A program made the position numbers and the translations under genes. Source: Ruegeria sp. HKCCA6707 (lineage in GTDB: Bacteria; Pseudomonadota; Alphaproteobacteria; Rhodobacterales; Rhodobacteraceae). From it: 64,000 nt of DNA. The stretch covers positions 1 to 64,000 of the forward strand of contig NZ_WQEG01000006.1 in the NCBI RefSeq assembly GCF_013033515.1, given 5' to 3'. The notes under the pieces were generated by a model. The model was not told where the DNA came from and ran no database searches. It saw only the letters and a program-made list of their open reading frames with translations. Below, piece by piece: positions 62,240 through 64,000 of this stretch (the first letter of the stretch is position 1; the number at the start of each line of letters is the position of its first letter).

Positions 62240-64000
62240 TCAGTCGGCGAAGAAGAATTCGTCCGGCCGGTGGATGCCGAAATGCGCGCCGGGCTCCCAG
62301 GCCCACATGGCTTGCTCGGGTACATTGCGCAGGCGGTTCGAAACCACAATCGGCTGCGGTGCGCCGTTCAGAATGCCGATGCCATAAAGCTGGTCGGCAT
62401 GAATTTTCAACATCTCGGTCCAGACGGCCTTACGCTCTTCATCCGAGGTCGCGACTTCCCAATCATGCGCAAGCGCCATCAGACGTTCTGCCTCGGGCAT
62501 GTCGGGTGCTTCGCCTGCGCTGCCGCCGGTTTGATAGAACTGACCCCATTTCGGCCAGGCGAGAAACACCTGGTCGGTCGGCGCCAGATAGGCCGGTGAT
62601 GTGTGCATTTGCGGGATGCCGTCATCCCAGCCGAACCAGACAGAGGCCATTGTGGTGCCCGCAAACACGCGATTGCGAAGGATGTCCCGATCCAGCGGGC
62701 GCATGACCAGCTTGACGCCAATGTCGCGCCAATTGTCGGTGACGATCTGCAAAGCGTTTTCAACCTCTTGCCGTTCACCGGCGGTTTCGACGATCAATTC
62801 CATCGGGCGGCCATCTGGCAGCAGCCGAATGCCGCTGCCATCACGCTCGGTCAGCCCCGCCTCGTCCAGAAGGGCATTGGCCTGATCCATATCGTACTGT
62901 GCCCAGGCCTGCGCATTGGCTTCGTCATAGAAGGGCGAAGCGGGCAAAACAGACATCGCACCCGGTTTTGCCAGCTTGAAATACAGCGCCTGATTGATCG
63001 TCTTGCGATCGATTGCAAGCGACAGGGCTCGGCGCACACGCACGTCACGCAGCACGTCGCGCCAGACCTCATCTTCATAGTTCAGGTTCGGATAGATCGC
63101 GACCTGAGACGCCACACCGGTTTTCCAGAGCAGCGTCTTGTAGTCCCCTTGTGCTTCGCCTTTTTTCAGGATCGAGGCATCCCGGAAAGACAAGCCACGG
63201 CCCTGAAGATCGCTTTCACCAGCGTTGGTCTTGGCGGCCACCAGACCGGGGGCCACAATCTCCATCTCGACCACGTCGATATAGGGCAGTTGAACACCGT
63301 TGGTATCGACTCGGTGGTAGAAGGGATTGCGCACGAAATTATGCCGGATCTTCTTGCCCGAGCTGGCATTCAGCCAAGGCTGCAACGTTGGCAATTCGTG
63401 ATTGTCGAACTTATAGAGGTTATCCAGTTTGTTGTGCAGAGCGGCCCAACTGGTCACACGCGCGTCTTCGACCTCGAACTCTAGATCCTCGGTATTGGCA
63501 TAGTTTTCGTGGTACTTCTTCAGAAACGCCGATGGCCGGTAGATGAAAGGTGGCCGGGCCTGCGCCAGAGATTGCAGGAAGTTCGGGTTTGGATCGTCCC
63601 ACTCGAAAACAACGGTTGTTTCATCGGGGAAGGTGACAGTGGGTGGTTTGCCTTCAACCAGCAGAAAGTCTGGCGGGCCCGAGGGGCTGAGTGCCTCGTG
63701 ATTGGCGACATCTTCCCACCAATAGCGGAAATCTTCAGAGGTAAACGGCGACCCGTCCGACCATTTGTGGCCTTCGCGCAGGTTTAGAGTGAACTTACGA
63801 TTGTTCTCGTTCTCAAACGACTCCAGAATATCTGGTGCCAGTTCATAGTTTTGGTCAAAACCTACAAGCCGCGCATAGCCATAAACGACCATCTGCCGGA
63901 CGTCCTTGTTGCGCGTCACCATCGTGCGCAACGTTCCACCCGGTTTCCCAATCTCGCGCCCTTTTGCCGCCAAGTCTACAATCAGCGGCTCTGCTGGGAT
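62240..64000 (-). CDS. ABC transporter substrate-binding protein, SBP_bac_5 family (5' end outside the window)
   Basis: At least 586 codons are present; the frame stays open to the window edge, so the N-terminus with its signal peptide is missing. Family features include GKPGGTLRTMVTRN, FTLNLREGHKWSDGSPFTSEDFRYWW, FYHRVDTNGVQLPYID and VRRALSLAIDRKTIN. It binds peptides or a similar ligand for the two permeases downstream. Association with a CoA-transferase suggests a specific organic substrate rather than bulk peptides; that is inference. Confidence 0.88.
   Translation of the reverse strand: MPAEPLIVDLAAKGREIGKPGGTLRTMVTRNKDVRQMVVYGYARLVGFDQNYELAPDILESFENENNRKFTLNLREGHKWSDGSPFTSEDFRYWWEDVANHEALSPSGPPDFLLVEGKPPTVTFPDETTVVFEWDDPNPNFLQSLAQARPPFIYRPSAFLKKYHENYANTEDLEFEVEDARVTSWAALHNKLDNLYKFDNHELPTLQPWLNASSGKKIRHNFVRNPFYHRVDTNGVQLPYIDVVEMEIVAPGLVAAKTNAGESDLQGRGLSFRDASILKKGEAQGDYKTLLWKTGVASQVAIYPNLNYEDEVWRDVLRDVRVRRALSLAIDRKTINQALYFKLAKPGAMSVLPASPFYDEANAQAWAQYDMDQANALLDEAGLTERDGSGIRLLPDGRPMELIVETAGERQEVENALQIVTDNWRDIGVKLVMRPLDRDILRNRVFAGTTMASVWFGWDDGIPQMHTSPAYLAPTDQVFLAWPKWGQFYQTGGSAGEAPDMPEAERLMALAHDWEVATSDEERKAVWTEMLKIHADQLYGIGILNGAPQPIVVSNRLRNVPEQAMWAWEPGAHFGIHRPDEFFFAD

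Noticed and set aside
1..64000. CRISPR arrays
   Set aside because: No regularly spaced direct repeats of 20-40 bp and no cas genes were seen.

Overview
The window looks like a chromosomal segment of a Rhodobacteraceae (Roseobacter-group) alphaproteobacterium. The reasons are the paa gene order, a complete C-P lyase operon carrying roseobacter-type accessory genes, an Exo-type polysaccharide locus, and the tRNA-Met sequence. No ribosomal RNA or other strong taxonomic marker is present, so this is inference. There are about 60 genes, one tRNA, two decayed insertion-sequence fragments, three related intergenic palindromic elements and a few regulatory sites.

Positions 1-4289 are gene-poor and visibly AT-richer than the right-hand two thirds. 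They hold an orphan HNH nuclease domain, an IS5-type transposase remnant and a secreted caspase-like protein with a peptidoglycan-binding domain. Positions 4290-18438 are a one-directional exopolysaccharide locus of the succinoglycan (Exo) type. It has a priming sugar transferase (ExoY-like), five further glycosyltransferases or GT-like proteins, a co-polymerase (ExoP/Wzz-like, kinase domain degenerate), a GH16 glycanase (ExoK-like), an acyltransferase, a flippase, a polymerase (ExoQ/Wzy-like) and an outer-membrane export protein (ExoF/Wza-like). The locus ends at a small membrane ORF, a truncated IS3-family transposase and a tRNA-Met(CAT). The composition shift and IS debris at this tRNA suggest that the left 19.6 kb is acquired DNA.

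Positions 19806-35177 are devoted to phenylacetate catabolism: paaX, paaZ, paaG, paaI, paaK, a TetR regulator, a PaaA-like paralogue of unknown role, then paaE-D-C-B-A, a 3-oxoadipyl-CoA thiolase and a divergent FadB-like bifunctional enzyme. Together they activate phenylacetate to its CoA ester, epoxidise and isomerise the ring, hydrolyse it and beta-oxidise the product. Two matching palindromes (ACCGNTNGGT core) lie upstream of paaZ/paaG and of the thiolase/paaABCDE operon and are probable TetR (PaaR) operators.

Positions 35351-49357 hold rpe and a phosphonate locus: transporter phnCDEE, a hexapeptide transferase, phnF, then phnGHI-HAD-phnJKLN, with a 2H-phosphoesterase-like gene (DUF1045) and phnM. 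No phnP is seen. Directly abutting phnM is a seven-gene operon on the minus strand with 1-4 nt overlaps (49358-55858): four glycosyltransferases in two paralogous pairs, a histidine phosphatase, a polysaccharide deacetylase and a small methyltransferase. Its product is unknown to me and it is the best candidate here for an undescribed pathway.

The right end has a large MscS channel, a CaiB-type CoA-transferase, and an oligopeptide-type ABC transporter whose binding-protein gene runs off the window edge. Three structured palindromic repeats lie exactly in the three roomy convergent gene junctions and probably serve as bidirectional terminators.
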